Origin: Cheilinus undulatus
Lineage: Eukaryota > Chordata > Actinopteri > Labriformes > Labridae
DNA: 64,000 bases
Reading direction: 5' to 3'
Assembly: GCF_018320785.1 (NCBI RefSeq)
Contig: NC_054876.1
Location: forward strand, 6,794,207-6,858,206
Part shown: positions 23,747-36,000 of the stretch, in pieces
Layout of the letters: every line of letters begins with the position of its first letter
Position numbering within the stretch: position 1 is the first letter of the stretch
Notes under the pieces: model-generated
What the model was told of the DNA's origin: nothing
Database searches by the model: none
The model's input: the letters and a program-made list of their open reading frames with translations, nothing else
Program-made: the position numbers and the translations under genes

Positions 23747-25213
23747 TAAAACTAAGACTCAAATTGAAAATAGCTGCCAAAAATAACACTGACTCGTATT
23801 GCAAATTTGATATGAATTGTTTGAATTGAAGGAAATGATCATTTTTGTCAATCTTACATTTGATCAGAAAAAGTACAAAAATGAAGAAAGTAGGATTTTT
23901 TTTTGTTGACTATTCTCAAAAAAATGGCACTTGAATGATTGCATGATACGTAACACGTAACATCTCTGCTGCAAAATAAGTTTAAACTGGCATTTTGGCA
24001 AAGTTTTCAGGTTACAGAAATATTGCACCTTCTGTGATACAAAAATTGCAGCAGATTTTGATTGACTGTCCAGCCTTACTTAAAACAAAAGCAACAAGCC
24101 ACACTTAAAATTGTTCTTGATAGGAAAGGTGTTTTCACTCTTTTCTGGACCTCTTCCTGCAGTTTTTTGATCATTACAGGTTAAGTTGAGTTGTCTAAGC
24201 GGGTTTATAAAATGGCTGCTACAGCTGAGGCAGTTACCTCAGATGTAGCTGTAGAAAAGCATCTGTTTTATCAGATCTCGACTACATTTCTTTAATGAAA
24301 CGAGCAAAGAGCCACACTAAAAGCGTCTCTTGGTGGAGAAGATGTTTTTGCATGCCAAATAGGCTTTGGCATGAGTTTTGACCACCAATAAGCTCCTCTG
24401 TTCATTAACTACACTAGAGTTAGCCTATAGAGGTCAGGTTAGCACTGGAGCTACAGATATCTGCTACCCAGTTTTGTCTTGCCCTTCTTATTGGCCTGCC
24501 ACGGATGGGACAGACAGAATGTTCTTCTGAGATTTTTTTTGTATGGGAGCTTTCCCAGATGAAAGTGAATTTTATCCATGTAATGAATGTATGGAACAGT
24601 CTGTGGTCGGTCAGGTTAGATGGGCAGAGGTTCACCAATCTGCCAAAAACTGCATCTAAAAATTGTGAAACAACTTCTGAAAAATGTCCCTCAACAGAAA
24701 ATTACAGTATCCCACCATGTACAGTCCATAATATCATGAAAAGATCCAGATAATCTGGAGAAATGTCTGTGCACAAGGGACAACACCAAAGGTCAATACT
24801 GGATGGTCAGATCTTGGAGCCCTCAGGTGGCACTGCATTAAAAACAGACATGATTCTGTACTGGAAATCACTGCATGGGCTGAGGAACATGACCAGAAAT
24901 CATTGTCTGTCAACACAGTTGGCCTGGGCAGCTGCAAACTCAAGTTAAATCTGTATCATGCAAAGAAGAAGCCATATGTAAACACGATCCAGAAACGCTG
25001 CCGTGTTCTCTGAGCCAAAGCTCATTTATAATAGACTGAGACAACATGGAAAACTGTTCTGTGGTCAGACGGATCAAAATTTAAAATTATTTTTGGTAAA
25101 CATTGACGCAGTGTCCTGTGCACAAGAGAGTGAAGGGACCATCCAGCTTGTTATCAGCGAACAGTTCAAAAGTCTGTATCTCTGATCATATGGGGTTACA
25201 TTAGTGCTGATGG

Positions 25214-26271
25214 CAGAGGTCATCAAATACATTTGCACAAGGGCCACATTTAGTTTCAGCAGAAACTCAGGGGCTGGACTTCAAATAAACAAAAATTAGA
25301 AAATATTTTGGTCTGTTTAACATATTATTGTGCAGCAGGCCACAAGAAGACAGGCCTGCCCACATAGCACCAGTATTAACTCATTTTTGACACTTTTAAC
25401 CCCTTTTTGACACTATTTTTGACTGTTTAACCAAATTTTTTTACATTCTTTAATGTCTTTTGAACTACTTTCCTGCATGTTTTATCCCCTTTTTGTCACT
25501 CTTGTATCAGCTTTTGCCACTTTTCTTCTATTCTTGCCACTTTCTAACCCCTTTTTATTAGTTTTTGTCTCTTTTCATCCGTTTTGCCACTCTTTGACCC
25601 TTTATTGCAACTTTCTTGCTAATCATTGCCCCTGTGTGCCTCTCTTTAACACCTTTTCACTACTGTGCCAGGATATTTTTGCCATATCTCTGCCCTTTTC
25701 ACCCCTTTTTGATAGTTTAACCTAATTTTTGCCATTCTTTAACCCCTTTTAAACCACTTTTCCTGCATGTTTTATCCCCTTTGTGCTACTTTTTTAAATC
25801 TATTTTTGCCATTTTTTATCCCATTTAAATTACTTTTTTGCATTTTTTGCCACTCTTTGACCCATTTTTGTTACTTCTTTTCCCCTTTCCCTCTCTTTTT
25901 TGCAACATTTCAACCTCTTTTCACTACTTTTCTTGTCAATTTTTTGTCCCTTTGTGCCACTCTACAACCCATTTTGCCACTCTTTAACCCCTTTTCACCA
26001 CTTTATCTGGCCATTTTTGCAACATTTCTGCCAACTCTTACCCTATTTAATTTATTTTTACTAATAATGGCTGGCAGTTACATTTCTATAAAGAACGATC
26101 AAATGTTAAGTCTTTCTAAAACAATTTCAACATTAATCATTTTTGGGGTGGATTTAACAAGCCAACAAATCTTCTTTTCCATCTTTTCTGAATTTAATGA
26201 TCTTCTGGGGGCCGGACAGAAAGCTGTGGGGGGCCTGATTTGGCCCCTGGGCCACCAGTTGATGATCAGTG
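25214..26271. mobile_element. 1058-bp non-autonomous hAT-like element with pyrimidine-rich core
   Basis: The left end is cagaggtcatcaaa and the reverse complement of the right end is cactgatcatcaac. Flanking 8-mers gctgatgg (25206-25213) and gcctatgg (26272-26279) agree at 6 of 8 positions, and Tc1-like sequence continues on both sides. The core (25375-26060) is a degenerate array of ttttgccactctttaacccc-like words on one strand. Reading frames over it are low-complexity artefacts. Confidence 0.8.
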
Positions 26272-26914
26272 GCCTATGGTCTGGAAAGGCACTAACAATA
26301 ATGGCAAGAGTATAAAGGTTTTAGAGCAACATACACTCCCATCCAGACGATGTCTCTTTAAAGTAAGGCCTCAACTATTTCATAAAAACAATGCTAAACC
26401 ACATACCGCATCTATCACAACAGCGAGGCTTCACAGTACCAGAGTCCAGGTGCTGAACTGGCCTGCCTGCAGTCCAGACTTTTCACCAACATTTGGAGCA
26501 TTATAAAAAGAAAAATCCAGCAAAGTAGACTAACTATCCAGCATCTGGTCTTCTCACTTCCCAGATGTTTACACACTGTTGTTAAAAGAAGAGGGGATGC
26601 TACATAGTGGTAAACATGGCCCTGTCCCTACTGCCATCAAATTCAAAATGAGCAATTATTTTTCATTAAATGGTCAAATGTCTCAGTTTAAGTGTCTGAT
26701 CTGTTGTTTATGTTCTATTGTGAATAAAGTATGGGTTTATGACATTTAGCACCCCAGCTTTTTTGGAACTGGGGTTGTAAATAGATAGACCTTAAAATGA
26801 ATGCTGACAAAATCATGTTCAATTCTGAACAGCAGCAGAGAAATCAGTGTGGATGTACATCAGCTGATGTTTTTTTTAATGATTTCTCATTTACCTGTCA
26901 GGGCTTCCGTAGGA

Positions 26915-27075
26915 CCCGCCCCTTTAATAAACTCATGACGTAAAGCTGCTGTATCTTTAAGAGCTCAGCAGCAGCACGCTGACTGGGTGTGACGCAGACC
27001 ACGGTAGTAGGATATAATAAACGCCCTCATTCACTTCCCTGTTCACTGAGAGTTTTGCAGGGTTGTGTCCTCAGC
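26915..27075 (+). promoter_or_regulatory. nccrp1: nccrp1 promoter and 5' UTR
   Basis: A GC box (cccgcccc, about 26917) and a TATA-like tataataa (27013-27020) precede the start codon at 27076. A start site near 27045 is inferred. The local rise in GC compared with the repeats upstream supports a promoter. Confidence 0.5.
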
Positions 27076-30000
27076 ATGTCTGCCTCTGAGTGGAAGAAGA
27101 GATTTGAGGAAGAGTGGAGTCTCCACGGAGCTCCTCTGCCCGACACCGTGGACTGGAAGACCGTGTATGAAGCCAAACCACTGGGGAGGAATTTACTGAA
27201 GAACCCTTCACCTCACGGTAACAAAAACACCGTCAGAGACTTTAGAGAGTGCCGTTAACACGTTAAAACCTCATCCAGAGAGTGTTTTAGACTGTTGTGG
27301 TGAGCAGAGGAGGGTCAGAGTTCACTAACGATGTCTGCAGAGGGCGGACAGTTTGACTGCTGCAGATGTTACTGTACATATCAGCTTTAGCATTATTATA
27401 GGAACTGCACTATGGCTTTTTAACGGTAAACCACTCCATAATGTGCCCAGTGTCTTGCATTAAGACTGATAGGGTTTATTGCAAAAGCAGTGGGCGTTAT
27501 TGCCAGACATCTTGTGTTTCTCCACACCTAGTTGAGCAACTAATAACCAACGGTTGTTACATCTATTGACAGGGTTCGTCCTGCTGTTGTTTCTGAGTCC
27601 AGTCATTTGGGTTTAATTGTTGAGTTTTTATTCTAGACTGCACTATTGCTGTTAAATGTAAACTGACTTCAGTTTTATCTGCTTAAATAAATACTAGAGC
27701 CAAATATAGCTGCAGCATTATCAGAGGCTCTGATGTGGACAAGCACAAAGGAATTCTGCTTTTTGTCAAAGGTTAATTTGAGCCTGAAATACAGTCTACA
27801 GTAATGGTTAGGGCTGGAAAGGTGTCTAATTGTTGTGATGTGTTTATTTATTATTCTAGGGGGTTGTCAAGATAAGAAATTTACATTGTATCAGCTAACC
27901 CACTTTTTACACTTTAAACTCATTTTTGTCCATTTAAACTCATTTATGACAAATTTAAATGCACTTAACCACAGTTTCCATCCATTTTTCCACTTCTAAA
28001 ACACTTTTCACCACTTTTTTTCTGGCTGTTTTCCCATTTCTGCCCATTTTCTCCCCTTTGTTACCCATTTTTTTCATTTTAAACCAATTTTGCCTCTTTA
28101 AGCCCATTTTGCCACATTAAACTGTAGTTAACTATTTTTTTCTGCCATTTTTTGCCACTTTATCCTTTTTTCTAATGTAATCCCTTTTAACCCCTTTTTG
28201 TCTGTTTTTATCCATTTCTTAACTGTTTTTGCCATTTTTCTTATCACAGTGTACTACCTTTTCTGTCCATTTTGCCACATTATCAACCCTTTCACCACGT
28301 TTCTGCACATTTAGCCCCTCTGTTAACCCATTTTTTCCCACTTTAAACCAATATCTGCCTCTTTAAACCAATTTTTTGCCTAATTTGATTGCATTTTACC
28401 AGCATTTCTGCCCATATTTTCCACTTCTAAATCAATTTAGCACACTTTTTCTGGCTGTTTTTGCCACTTTCAACCAATTTTGGCAGCTTTCTACCTATCT
28501 TTTCTTGCACCTGCTAAAAATGTCTACTCTTTAAACCAGATTTGTCCCCATTTTCTCCTTTTAAATGGCATTTTGCCAATTCTGCCTATTTTTGTCACTT
28601 TAATCCATTTTCAACTTTTTACCCAGTGATGCCTCTGTTAACTCATTTGTTCCCACAATCAAACCCCTTTTCACAATTTTTTGTATAATTTTTCCCAATT
28701 TCAACTTTAGTGAATTATTTGTTCTGCCAATTTTTTGCCACTTTATATATATTTTACCACTTTATTAACCCTTTACACCACTTTTCTGTCCGTTTTCGAC
28801 ACTTTTAACCCATATTTGCCATTTTCTGCCCATTTCCCCATCTGTTAACCTATAATTTCCACTTTAAACCTTTTTCACTCTCCATGTGTTGTTGCATTTG
28901 TTAACCCATTTTTGCCACTACTAACCCCATTTCACAGTTTTTTTTTAACCATTTTTTTTGCCACTTTTAACCACATTTAACAAAAAGCTTTTTGCTACCT
29001 TTTTTGGCTGTTTGCCACTTTTAACCTATTTTATCAATTTTCCGCCTTTTTGCCTCTGTTAACCCATTTTTTTTTAACATTTTAACCCATTTTCCACTTC
29101 AGATAATGAAATTCCTCTTTGAACTAATGTTTACCAATTTTAATAGCATTTTATGACCCTTTCTGTCCATTTTTGACACTTTCAGTCCACTTTAGTGAAT
29201 TTTAACAGCATTTTCAGATTTGTTCTGCCCATTTTTGCCTCTGTTAACCCATTTGAGTTCATTTTAATAGAAACAGTTTGCTATATACTCCTGCATGAAT
29301 TAAAAAAAAAACACATATTTGTTAATTTGTTAAGAGTGGTTATTATTCAGGTTAAAACTAAAGTGTGGTTATCACAGCTGGACTTTGCAATAGACAATGA
29401 TTTTGCTGACTTCCATGAGCCCTTCATTTGGCTGTGTTGCAGAAAGTTTTCCCCTTTATCCCCCCTTATGTATCGCCCCCTCCCCATCACAAAATAAAAC
29501 ACTAATGCTAATGTGAACGTTTTACTGAGATGGTAAAGGGACTTAAGACCAGCGCCACTTCAATACAAATACCCTTTATCATTATGTCAAGTTGAAATTG
29601 TTTTTTTGTTGTTATAAAGAGCAAAACTGCAGTAAAATAACCAGAAAATGACATTTTATGTGTCACTTTGAGTGCCCCTTTAGCCCAGCGCTGTATTGCT
29701 CTTCTGTCTCCTTCTGCATCTCTCATTCACACATTTCTCTCTCCATCTGCCTCCATGGATAGCTTTTTCTCTCAACAAATGAAATTGTCATTTTTTGTGT
29801 ACTTCAGTTATCTCTGTCTCTGTATCTGAAACTTTTAAGTGTGATAGATTTGAAAAAATAATCAATCAGGAAGGGCAAGTACTTTTTCACAGCACTTGAT
29901 TTTGTGACCACACTTGGCTGCAGCATGTCGTACTCGAAAATGGTGGTGATTTCCCATTGGAGCAAGTGTTGACAGGACATAATGCAACACTCTTGAAGAA

Positions 30001-33000
30001 CAGCATAGTTTGAGGAGGATTGCTTTAAAGGCCTGTGTTTGATCAGCAGGCTTTCACCAGTCAGCATTGTAGAACAGGTCTGGGTGAGACTCTGGTGGGG
30101 GAATATAACCCAACTTTTTCTTTCTTTAGATACAAAGATGTGCATAAAAATCTTACTTTTAGGAGTTCTAAACTCATGAAAACATAGTAATGACCATTAT
30201 TTTTTACCAATGACACCGCAGAAAACCTCCCTGATCTTTTAAACTGAATCTCTATGTTTTTAAATCTCAGCCTAACATTTGAATGAACTCCAGTTCTCTG
30301 GTGGCACCAACAATAACCAGTGATAAATGAGTGTCCCAGCCTGCAGACGTGACTGTGCTGTACTAATACTCTGTTCTCTCACAGACACACCCAGTGACCC
30401 TGTCACAGAGATAGATTATTCAGCTTTGTGATGTTTACAGTGGGATTCCAGAGATGTCAGAAGGTGTGGTTCCATTTTCAGCCTTCTTTTTGTGTTTTTT
30501 TTTTCTGTAAGGTGTGAGCAAAGATGTCCCTCCACCTGAACCAGACTTGCCCCAAGTGCCAGACCGTGGACCTCCACGGTTTGAACCTGAAGGTAAGACA
30601 CTAGAGAGGGAAAAACTCTAAAAATATGAAGTATGTTTGTTAAGAGTGGGTTTACATCTCTTTTAATCTGCAGGCAGCTTCAGTGGATGGACAACAAGCA
30701 CAGAAACCCTCCCCTATGACACAAGCAGCATCCCACCTGGTGCTGTCGGTCAGGCGGGACGATACAGGTGGGTGTTACAGGACAATAAACCATCAATGCT
30801 TTAAATGATTTAAAATGTACTGATGAAATCCTGACATACTTTATACTGTACATACGGTGGAGAAATATCATAGATTTTCAATGTCCAGTCGTCAGTTTCA
30901 GTCTTGTTTTAGTCTCCTTAAGGGAAACTAAGCTTAACTTTTGTCAGAGTTTTTATCACTAAACATCTGTTTTTAGCTCATCTTAGCTTGACTTCCTCAT
31001 GGAAAAGAAAGATAGTCATCGAACATTTTCAGTCACAGATTTAGTCAGTGAAGTTGGAGTGGACTGAGGCTGGAGTCAGTGGAATCAAGAACCACCACAC
31101 TGACGGGTCCAGGAAATGGACTACAAGTGTCATGCTCCTAGAGTTGACCCATTTCTGAGCCACAGACGGCGTCATCAGCGCCTCTCCTGGAATAAGGAGA
31201 AAAAAACTGGACCATTGCTCAGCGCTCTAAAACAGGGGTTCTCAATGTGGGGGGTCAGGACCCCCCTGGGGGTCATGAGACACTGAGAGGGGATCACCTG
31301 ATGCCTAAATAGAAACTAGGAATATTTTTTAAATGATTTTAATTTATTTATTCAGCCCATTTTCCTGAACATACATGCATAAAATGAGTTAAATGTAACA
31401 AAACCATGGTTGGTGAGTTTTCTTAGTGAAATCAAAGTAATTAAAAAGTGCACATAGATTTTTTTGGACAAACTATTATTGGGTTCTAATGTTGAAAGTA
31501 GTTATTTGTGCTATTTTTAACCACTTTACCCACCTAATTTTGCCACTATTGTTTGTCACTTTTCATCAATTTTTGCACAATTTGGACCCATTTTTCTTCA
31601 TTTTTTCTCATTCATCCATCCAGCCATTGCTCTTCTTCCACTTATATGACGTCGGGTCGTGTGGGCAGCAGCCTAAGCAGGGAAGCCCATCTGGCTTGTC
31701 AAGTTAATGTTCTTTGTTATCAAATGCTGTGTTATTTTTACTCATGATGTGACAGGATACACTTCTTCCAAAAAGTTCATCTTTTGTTTGATCAGTCAGA
31801 ACATTTCCCACAAGTCTTGGGGATCATCGTGTTTTTTTGTTTTTTTTTTTTAATTTTATTTTTTTTTGTCTCATGTGAGACGCGCCTTTGTGTTTCTTTT
31901 TTGTCAGCAGTGGTTTTGGCCTTGGAACTCTACCATGAGGCCATTTTTACCCAGGGTCTTTCTGATTGTTGAATCATGATCTCTGACCTTAACTGAGTCA
32001 AGTGAGGCCTAGGCGCAACACCAGGGTTACAACTTTGGATGGGCCTTTTAATATATCAAAACTTAAACTGCCCTCCTTTCATATAGACAAATGTGTTTCA
32101 TTGCTTACTTTTTTAAAAGACGTTGCTGGAGATGTTTGAAATATTTAGCAGAGACAGCTTTTTGTTTACCTGACAACTAAAGAACCATATGAATTTTAAT
32201 AATGCTAGTAGAGCACACAGTTTTTATTGGCCAATGCAGAAATATTATTTCATTCATTTTCTGCTATGCTAAAGACCCATGAATAAATCATCAGAGGACT
32301 GTTCTTTGACCTCCGTGGAGGAAAATTCTCTCTTTTTAATGATGAGGATGAATTATTATTTGGTTATTGATCACAGAAATAGAGTGAGCGAGAAGGGAGA
32401 CACTAACTTGTGTCTTTCTCATCTGTTTTGGCATTTTTTTGCCGTGTCATTAAAAACGTTAATCCAGTTATGAAAATGGCAGGTGACTCTCAGCAGGTGC
32501 AGTGTCAGTCACAGTGGATGAGACTGATGAGAGAGAGGTGGTGTCAAAACCTTAGGATGTTTCTAACTTTTAACTTGAGTCCCTCTCCTTCTCATGTAGC
32601 TCTCTCTCTCTCTCTCATGGATCATCTGATGATCATCTGAGAAACGCACTCCAGTGCTCAGCACTAGTTTAACAAGCATAAAATGTCCTGATATGATTGG
32701 AAATGACGTACCACCTGATAGCTACATAATCATGAATTGGCAAGTTTTAAAGGGAAAATATTATTTTAGGTTTTAAATAATATTCAAATAGGTAAATAAT
32801 ATAGAAGTATAAGCAAGGAAAGTATTATCACCCAAACTTTTAGGGTGGGCCAAATGGACTAGTGGGTTTGTTCAGGCCCATAAGGCCCACCCATAATGTC
32901 ACAGCTGGTGAGGCCTGCAGGTCTTTAGATGTTGTTCTGGGTTCTTTTGTGACCTCCTGGATGAGTCCTCGTTGTGCTCTTGGAGGTAATTTTGGTAGGC

Positions 33001-36000
33001 CGGCCACTCCAGGGAAGGTTCACTGCTGTTCAAAGTTTTCTCCATTTGTAGATAACAGCTCTCAGTGTGGTTTACTGGAGTCCCAAAGTCTTATAAAGGC
33101 CTTGGTAACCTTAACCAGACTGATAGATATCATTGACTTTGTTTCTGATCTGTTCTTAAATAGGGCTGAACGATTTTGAAAAACAATTTGATTGCATTTT
33201 TTTCCCTATCATTGTGATTCAATAGGTGATTATTTTTTAGTTCCTTATTTTATGTGTTTTTCAACAAACAACAACATTAAATCATTCCATATTAAACCAA
33301 CACATTGGATTAAACTAGGGCTGAACAATTTTAAAAATACCTAATTGTGATTTTTATGGCTCATGTCGCACATCCGCTATGTATTTTTCTATCAAAGGGA
33401 GTGGTTTATTGTCTTATTCTCTGATTAAGAAAAACATACATTAAAAAGGAAAGTAGGATTTTTTTGTTCGCTATTCTAAAAAATTGCATTTGAATGTTTG
33501 CATGATGTAGAATATTGCAGCAGGTCATATTGTGATTTAATCCAAACTTCAGTTAATTGCCCAGACCTATTCTTGATTTTCTTTAGATGGCGCCATGATG
33601 GATTTCTTTTTAAGATCTTTTAGCCTACTTCACTATCAGACAGGTTTCTATTTAAGGGATTTCTGGATCCTAAAGGTCTGAGGCCTGAGTGTGGAAAGTG
33701 AAGTTGAACTCAGCTTTCCAAGAAAAAAATATGGATAAACACAGTAAATTCATGATTTAAGAAAGGTTGGCAATGACTTTTTCTTAAAGGGCCAGGTTGG
33801 TTTAGAAGCTTTTTCACCTTAGTGAATGAAATCCTTATTTAAAAATCATATATTTTATTAACATTTGTTATTTTTGTCTAACATTAAAATGTGTTTGATG
33901 ATCTGATATATTTAAATGTGCAAATATTTAAGAAAAAGAATCAGGAAGGTGTTAAATACTTTTTTACAGCACCTTAGAAAACATTTTTTCCATCTATTAT
34001 CGGAGTAAGCCAACAGGAATCAGTGCTGGACTTTACCTGGATGTATAAACCACATTATTTCATGTGTAATATTGCCAAAAAAATATTTTAAATAGAAAAA
34101 AAAACTATTTATAAAAGTACTGGGGGCTATAAACCCCTGTTTTGGTCTGATGACCTCAAATCACACCAGTTAAAAACACGGAGGCTCACATCAGCTTTTC
34201 TTCTCATCCTCTGCCCACACAAATATTTTTGATGATTTAAAATTTCTATAATTAGTTTCTTACAGTTTATAGCACAAGAATAAATACTTTCATATGCAGT
34301 TCACACATTTTATTTACACTTTAGGCACTGAGAGAAAATGCCTAAACTGTCCGCCTGTAAAAGGTCATGGTTGGGATGCTTCCTGCCTTCAGCCATCCTC
34401 TGAGTTTAGGTGGCTTAGTGCAGCTGCAGTTCCCATTCCCATCCTTGCAGGCCCAGACAGAGACAACACAAGAAGAGGTCTGTGACACGCTGCCAGCTCT
34501 GGCTTTGATGGTCATCGGCATCACTGAGTCCTCCTCTTTAGTCAGAGCCTCTCTCTTCTGGAGTTCCAGCTTCTTCTCAGTGAAGGCTCTCCGTGTCTTC
34601 TCCATCTCCTCCTTTTCAGTCTCAAAGGCCTTCCTCGCCTTCTCCATGGCGTCTTTTTCATCATTGAAAGCCTTTCTCCTCTTATTTTTTTGCTTCAGTT
34701 CTTTTTTGAAGGCCTTTCTCTCTTTTTCTATGGCGGCTTTCTCCACCAGGAGAGCATCTCTACTTTTCTGGATGACCAGCTTTTCTTTAATGTAGGCTTT
34801 CCTCATCATCGACATTTCCTCTCTTTCTGCCTTGAACAGCTCCTTGTCATCGAGCATGTTGTCCTCCTCTGCTTCGAAGGCCTTTCTTTTCATTCGATGC
34901 TCTCTTAATTCTTTGTTGAATTTCTCTTTTTCTTTTTCAATGTTCTGTCTCTCCAAATCAAAAGCCTTCCTCATCTCCTTGAGGTCGGACTTCTCTTTAG
35001 AGTAGACCTCTCTGATGGAAGCCATTTCTTTCTTCTCCATCTCGAAGGCCTTTCTTTGCTCTAGCATGGCATCCTGCTCTTTTTTGAAGGCATTTCTTTT
35101 TCTCTGATTGGCCTTCAGCTCTTTGTTGAACTTCTTTCGTTCGCTCTCCATGCTCTCCTTCTCAGTGTTGAAGGCTTTTCTCGCCTCGGTCATTTGGAGA
35201 TGCTCTCTTTCGAAGGCCTCCCTCTCACTGGCCGTCCTCTGCAACTCCTTTTTCAGCTCTGTCCTCATCTTGGAGATTTGTTCTTGCTCCAGAACAATAT
35301 TCGCCCAGGTCTTCTCCACTGGGAGTGGAGCGGCGTTTGCTGCCATCTGCCCGCTGAGAGCTGGAGGAAAAGATCCTGCTGTTTCACACAGCTGGATCTC
35401 CTCACTCTGGGTGGCAGTTTTAACATCAGGGGTAATTTTCTAAAAGAAACAGAATTATAAGATCAGTTGTAATGTTTCAAATTATTGTGATTCAATTTAA
35501 ACTCCTACAGCTATCCACCTTATTCTAAGACCCATGGCAAGCTCTGGCTGCTGTTGTCTGGTGCAGAACCAGTGTTTATCATAGGAGGGCTGGCTACACA
35601 CTAGACACATTTAAGTCTGATTTAGTAGTCAGGGCTTTAAAAATGTACTAAATCCAACAACACACACTCTTAGCTGTTCTACATTTAAAGTTAAATGCAG
35701 TAAAAAACTTTAAGAAAGGATTTTCTAGGTTGTAGTGTGACTCCTTTTAGACCACTCATGTAGAAAAATCAGACTTTCCATTGGCTGCTGCTTTATGTCA
35801 TTAGAACAATGTATTTTTTTAAGCATAGTCCAGTCAAAGAATGCCCCAGGAAACCTGAATTTTCATACAGTAACAAATACTACTCACATTTGCTCTTCTA
35901 TGTTGTCACATTTTTATCTCTCAATCAGCACAAAACACAGTAGCACCTTATTTTAGCAGGCCCTGATTACCCAGTAATTTTACAGTAAGAAGTGAATTTA

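Larger units (their letters stand above)
22625..23800. repeat. 'ctaaaact'-rich interspersed repeat interrupted by SINE and LTR
   Basis: It begins gtgttaattttgtcgacta and repeats gactaaaacta words up to the solo LTR, resuming after it (taaaactaagactcaaat). Related sequence lies in reverse orientation at 36785-37320 and 61320-61500, so it is a dispersed family rather than a local simple repeat. Confidence 0.6.
22128..24620. mobile_element. Composite insertion (about 2.5 kb) inside the Tc1-like element
   Basis: Tc1-like sequence stops after ggttaattggcaac and resumes at agatgggcagaggttcacc. The insert has a duplicated segment of about 90 bp (near 22295-22400 and 24205-24300, both ending ctacatttcttta) flanking a further hAT-like element (ctgaggctggacgatt near 22397 to gactgtccagcctta near 24080). 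Inside that lie a SINE, a taaaact-rich repeat and a solo LTR. The right end, tcaggttag, resembles the end of the 18002-18433 family. Confidence 0.5.
21108..26777 (+). mobile_element. Tc1-like element split by later insertions
   Basis: The left end (cagccacaattccaaaaaag, after TA) and the reverse complement of the right end (caaccccagttccaaaaaag, before TA at 26778) form the inverted repeats of a common fish Tc1-like element. Recognisable internal pieces occur in order: 21108-21348, 22070-22127, about 24621-25213 and about 26272-26777. They include transposase remnants (CSPDFSP after a degenerate NNAKPHTA second-aspartate motif near 26390-26480). Removing the insertions leaves about 1.4 kb, the size expected for this family. 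The transposase is thoroughly broken. Confidence 0.75.

Noticed and set aside
25767..26315. 182-codon + strand frame rich in F, L and P
   Set aside because: It is a by-product of the pyrimidine-rich core of a hAT-like element. The hydrophobic composition comes from T/C repeats, not from a membrane protein.
29195..29497. 100-codon + strand frame in nccrp1 intron 1
   Set aside because: It overlaps the end of the pyrimidine-rich array and has no domain. The flanking nccrp1 exons join correctly without it.
34294..35460. + strand frames opposite the nested gene
   Set aside because: These are mirror frames of the repeat exon. They lack the repeat logic, and the splice sites and poly(A) signal all point to the minus strand.
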